DNA from: Fodinicola feengrottensis
GTDB lineage: Bacteria; Actinomycetota; Actinomycetes; Mycobacteriales; HKI-0501
Length of the DNA stretch: 64,000 bases
Reading direction: 5' to 3'
Assembly: GCF_010993775.1 (NCBI RefSeq)
Contig: NZ_WOTO01000002.1
Span: 186,001-250,000 of the forward strand
The stretch's first letter is position 1. The number at the start of each line of letters is the position of its first letter. The position numbers and the translations under genes are program-made. The notes under the pieces were generated by a model, which saw only the letters and a program-made list of their open reading frames with translations, did not search any database and was not told the DNA's origin. Shown one piece after another: positions 61,130-64,000 of this stretch.

Positions 61130-61191
61130 CACAGTCTCCTGACCTCGAAAAAGCCCTTCAGCTGGGACGTTACGCCTTCGACAATAGACCG

Positions 61192-62097
61192 GTGACGCCC
61201 ACTGCCGGCAAACCCGCACGACTCGCCCAGAGAGTGCCTCCGCACGCCTACTTCGTGACCAGCGCGGTCTTCCACTATCTTGGCCCGTCGTTCGCGGTTC
61301 TGTTGTTCGCGCGGGTCGGTGTGCTCGGTGTCGTGGCTGGCTGCGGATCGCCGCGGCGGCGGCGGTTTTCGCGATCTGGCGCCGCCCGTGGTTGGTGTTG
61401 ATCCGGGCCCGCGGCCAGCAACGGCTGCTGTTGCTGGCCCTTGGCGCGGTCCTGGGTCTGATGAACGTGGTTTTCTACCTCGCGATCGACCGGCTGCCGT
61501 TGAGCACGGTTGGCGCGATCGAGTTCCTCGGGCCAGTGCTACTGGCTGCGGTGGGCGTACGCACCTGGCGAAAACCTCGCCGCGCTCCTGTTCGCGATGG
61601 GCGGGGTGGCGTTGCTGACCGAAGTGCGCCTGGTGGGTGAGCCGCTGGGGTTCGTCTTCGCTTTCGTGAACTGCGCTGGCTTCGTGCTCTACGTGGTGCT
61701 TGGGCACCGGATCGCCGGCGACGGCGGCGCCGAGGGCATCGACCGGTTGGGTGCGTCGATGCTGGTCGCGTTGGTGGTGGTGAGTCCGGTCGGGTTCGTC
61801 GAGGCGGCTCGTACGTTCACCCAGCCGCTGCTGCTGGCCGCCGGGATCGGCGTCGGCATCTGTTCGTCGGTGGTGCCGTACGTGTGTGACCAGCTCGCGA
61901 TGGCCCGGCTGCCGCGGTCGACTTTCGCGCTGCTGCTGGCTTTGCTACCGGCGACGGCCACGGTGATCGGCATCGTCGTGCTGCGCCAGGTGCCAACACT
62001 GACCGAGGTGGCCGGGATCCTGTTGGTGATCGTCGGGGTGGCCGTGCACTCCGACCGGACACCGCAACGACCCGCTGCCGGCGGGAGAGGCCGATAG
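61192..62097 (+). CDS. EamA family (DMT) transporter (frameshifted)
   Basis: A membrane protein of about 300 residues with ten helices in two EamA repeats. The first has YLGPSFAVLLFARVGVLGV, then in another frame VLIRARGQQRLLLLALGAVL and FYLAIDRLPLSTVGAIEFLG. After a second break near 61568-61575 the second repeat gives VALLTEVRLVGEPLGFVFAF and PRSTFALLLALLPATATVIG. RhtA/YddG-like members export amino acids; the divergent Lrp regulator fits this. GTG start at 61192. Confidence 0.9.
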
Positions 62098-62129
62098 GCG
62101 GGTCGTGGCGGCCCCTCAGGAGGAAGAGG

Positions 62130-62175
62130 GGCTTTCGCGGGCCGGGCGACGGGGGGCGCGCGGCCCGCGAAAGCC
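62130..62175. terminator. Bidirectional hairpin terminator
   Basis: GGCTTTCGCGGGCCG (62130-62144) and CGGCCCGCGAAAGCC (62161-62175) form a perfect 15-bp stem with a 16-nt loop. It lies between the convergent EamA and SHOCT genes. There is no T-run, consistent with actinobacterial stem-only terminators. Confidence 0.85.
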
Positions 62176-62184
62176 GTCTGGGGG

Positions 62185-62589
62185 TCAGGACTCCGCGGGC
62201 GGAATCCTTTCTGTTTTGTCCAGGTTGGTGGGTTCTGGCGCCGGCGGCGGCGGGGGGGAGCGGCGGCTGGTGGTGCGGCGGCGGTTTCGCCACGCAGGAC
62301 CGAGCGGCGATGCACGTACTGCTGCTCGTCGATCTCGCCGCGGGCGAACCGCTCGGCCAGGATCGTCTCGGCGGAGCTGGGCCGGCCCATCCCAGCCCGG
62401 GCCATCATCTGCGCGCGTCCCCACGAGCCACGCCGACGCGCCGCGAAGAACGCGAGAACGACGAAAGCCGCGATCAGGATAAGCAGCGTCAGGGCGATCG
62501 CCGGGCCGAGCAAGGACAGCGGTCCGAACCCCCCCGCGGCCGCCGCCACCAGGACCCCACGGTCCTCGCGCAATTACGGACGAAAGCAT
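62185..62589 (-). CDS. SHOCT domain membrane protein (frameshifted at two G/C runs)
   Basis: A protein of about 133 residues. A Gly-rich start (MLSSVIARGPWGPGGGGRGG) leads, after the C-run near 62527-62533, into FGPLSLLGPAIALTLLILIA, one membrane helix. An Arg-rich stretch and the SHOCT helix pair ILAERFARGEIDEQQYVHRR follow. A second shift at the G-run near 62254 gives the Pro-rich tail ending EPTNLDKTERIPPAES. GAGGGAG precedes the ATG at 62589. SHOCT domains are small C-terminal oligomerisation motifs on membrane proteins; function unknown. Confidence 0.82.
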   Translation of the reverse strand: MLSSVIARGPWGPGGGGRGGVRTAVLARPGDRPDAAYPDRGFRRSRVLRGASAWLVGTRADDGPGWDGPAQLRRDDPGRAVRPRRDRRAAVRASPLGPAWRNRRRTTSRRSPPPPPAPEPTNLDKTERIPPAES

Positions 62590-62748
62590 GAGTTGGTCTC
62601 CCTCTGCTGGAACCCGGGGCGGCCAACGGCTGTCCCGGGTTCCATCCTCCACCTTGGCGCTAAGAATTCCCTGAGTACGATCTTCTAAACGTACTGGCGT
62701 AGGATTAAGTTCTGTCAAGTCGTCGAGACGGTCAGCACCCGCCGAGCA

Positions 62749-63318
62749 GTGGTGCGGAAAAATGTCACTTTGGGTAGGAAAGGGCCGGCTGGCCCCGCGC
62801 CGGTGAGCGCGCCGCGGGTGAGCACCCGCCAGGAAGTTTCCCGGCAGCGGCGCCGCCGCGCACACGGCTGCTGGGGCCATTTGATCGTGGCGCCGCTGTG
62901 GCCCAAACACGGCGTCAATCTGGGCACTCTGCTCCGTACGTGTGACGCCGTTGGCGCCTGCATGGCGGTGCCGAAACACAAGTGGGTGCCCGAGGCGCTG
63001 GACCGCGGCAACACGTTGCGGCGGCCGAGTTGTGTGCACTGGGTCAACGATCCGCGCGGCTGGCTGCTGCGCGAACGCGCTGTCGGTACGCGGATCTTCG
63101 CGGTGGAGTTGGCGGACGAGGCGATCCGGTTAGGCGATCTGCCGGCCGCCGGCGGCCGCAGCATCGCGTTGCTCGGCCACGAGACGTACGGGATCCCGGA
63201 GGACGTCCTGGACCTGGTGGACGTGGCCGTGGAGATCCCGATGATCGGCAGCGGGATCAGCCTGAATGTCGCGGTCGCCGGATCCCTTGTTCTCTACAAA
63301 CTCGCCGGGATGCTCTGA
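62749..63318 (+). CDS. TrmH/SpoU family RNA methyltransferase
   Basis: An intact SPOUT methyltransferase of up to 189 residues. Motif 1 is HGVNLGTLLRTCDAVG with Asn and Arg, motif 2 is ALLGHETYGIPEDVLD, and motif 3 is IPMIGSGISLNVAVAGSLVL, which forms the AdoMet knot. It 2'-O-methylates ribose in tRNA or rRNA. The GTG at 62749 is the longest start; a later GTG at 62802 is possible, as neither has a clear ribosome site. It lacks the N-terminal substrate-recognition domain of RlmB-like enzymes. Confidence 0.88.
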   Translation: MVRKNVTLGRKGPAGPAPVSAPRVSTRQEVSRQRRRRAHGCWGHLIVAPLWPKHGVNLGTLLRTCDAVGACMAVPKHKWVPEALDRGNTLRRPSCVHWVNDPRGWLLRERAVGTRIFAVELADEAIRLGDLPAAGGRSIALLGHETYGIPEDVLDLVDVAVEIPMIGSGISLNVAVAGSLVLYKLAGML

Positions 63319-63433
63319 CAGCGAATAATTGTGCCCCAACGGCAGGAGAAATCGAAGGCGCCCGATGGCGGCCACCGACTACAGTGCCCGGAAGCGGAAA
63401 GCTGACGAGATTTCATAGGAGAGAAGACAGCAG

Positions 63434-64000
63434 ATGGCGGCAACGCGGCTCAACCAGATCGTCGCAGTGGAGAAGGGCGTGAAATCCCGGTCGTTCTCGG
63501 AGCTGACCGACGCCCACCAGGCATTGCGAAATCCGCGTTGCTGTCCGGCATCTCCCGGACCTATCGGGCCAAGGACGAGGAAGGCGAGCAGTTGCCGCCG
63601 GAGGCGACCAAGGTCCAGGTGAAGTCGGACGAGGTGATCCGGCAGACCGCGGCGATCCTCACCAAGCTCTTCGACGTGACGGCCACCAAGGACTGGGCGA
63701 ACTGCTCGGCCAAGGCCGACCTGGTGGTCGACGGCACCACCCTGGTCTCCGGCGTGCCGGTCACTTACCTGCTGTTCCTCGAAAAACAGCTCACCGACCT
63801 GCACACCTTCGTGCGTAAGCTGCCGACCCTGGACGCCGCGGACACGTGGGAGTACGACGCGTCCGCGGACTGCTGGGCGACCGAGCCGGCGCAGACGTTG
63901 CGGACGAAGAAGATCCCGCGTAACCACGTGAAGGCCGAGGCGACCGAGAAGCACCCGGCGCAGGTGGAGGTCTACTACGAGGACATCACGGTCGGCACCT
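63434..64000 (+). CDS. DUF7873 family protein, 5' part (partial, frameshifted)
   Basis: The first ~188 residues of a protein that continues beyond the window. ATRLNQIVAVEKGVKSRSFS and then, after a break near 63528-63533, LLSGISRTYRAKDEEGEQLP, LTKLFDVTATKDWANCSAKA and TYLLFLEKQLTDLHTFVRKL match the DUF7873 pattern seen in actinobacteria and their phages. GGAGAGAAGACAGCAG precedes the ATG at 63434. No enzymatic motif is visible; function unknown. Confidence 0.85.

Overview
The window is high-GC actinobacterial DNA. The evidence is the SARP/AfsR-type regulator with an NB-ARC domain, LacI regulators with CebR-like boxes, a bkd branched-chain ketoacid dehydrogenase cluster, a CE1758/CE1759 luciferase-like/FMN pair, deazaflavin-type nitroreductases, the DUF7873 protein, many GTG starts and GTGA/ATGA stop-start overlaps. 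The word CGTACG is very frequent, and GTA is used for Val mainly when an Arg codon follows. This fits a soil or litter saprophyte. The genus cannot be fixed from the sequence alone.

Layout. 1-4.4 kb: 3' end of apbE, then a minus-strand envelope operon (DUF4190-like protein, large anchored beta-rich protein, 21-residue coupled peptide) divergent from an HTH-transmembrane protein. 4.4-7.5 kb: MarR and PPOX genes around a palindromic operator, DUF1304, and the LLM/FMN-reductase duo. 7.6-11.4 kb: bkdA-bkdB-bkdC with a divergent Lrp regulator. 11.5-14.5 kb: cellulose regulon, a CebR-like LacI gene between GH12 and GH6 cellulases, with a perfect TGGGAGCGCTCCCA box before each cellulase. 14.5-16.9 kb: HdeD-like protein, pentapeptide protein, nitronate monooxygenase. 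17.0-27.1 kb: GH88, a LacI regulator, and a divergent seven-gene, translationally coupled, transporter-free operon (Gfo/Idh, PmoA-like, cupin, Gfo/Idh, DUF993 aldolase-like, TIM-barrel epimerase, large uncharacterised protein). This is the best candidate for an undescribed catabolic pathway. 27.2-31.6 kb: SARP regulator, secreted NlpC/P60-like protein with a strong terminator, coiled-coil protein. 31.6-34.4 kb: acyl-CoA dehydrogenase, MaoC-type hydratase and SDR operon. 34.7-39.7 kb: two tandem Ddn-like genes and hrpA. 39.8-45.6 kb: truncated sigma factor, MFS, sulfotransferase, lipase-maturation-factor-like protein, FAD oxidoreductase. 45.6-49.2 kb: HxlR, imine-reductase-like and SDR genes, a MITE supplying the SDR stop codon, PadR, MBL hydrolase. 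49.4-58.5 kb: HAD, two-component pair, DUF1877, cydABDC plus a membrane protein. 58.6-64 kb: LysR/AKR, Lrp/EamA, SHOCT, TrmH methyltransferase, DUF7873 (cut by the window end).

More than half of the genes are split by small indels, and both halves remain recognisable family sequence. Many are net insertions that lengthen a homopolymer or duplicate 2-5 nt, and E2 and CydD carry compensating pairs. I read these mainly as sequence or assembly errors, so split genes are annotated as single loci with the break position given. The exception is the sigma factor at 39.8 kb, which truly lacks its C-terminal region.
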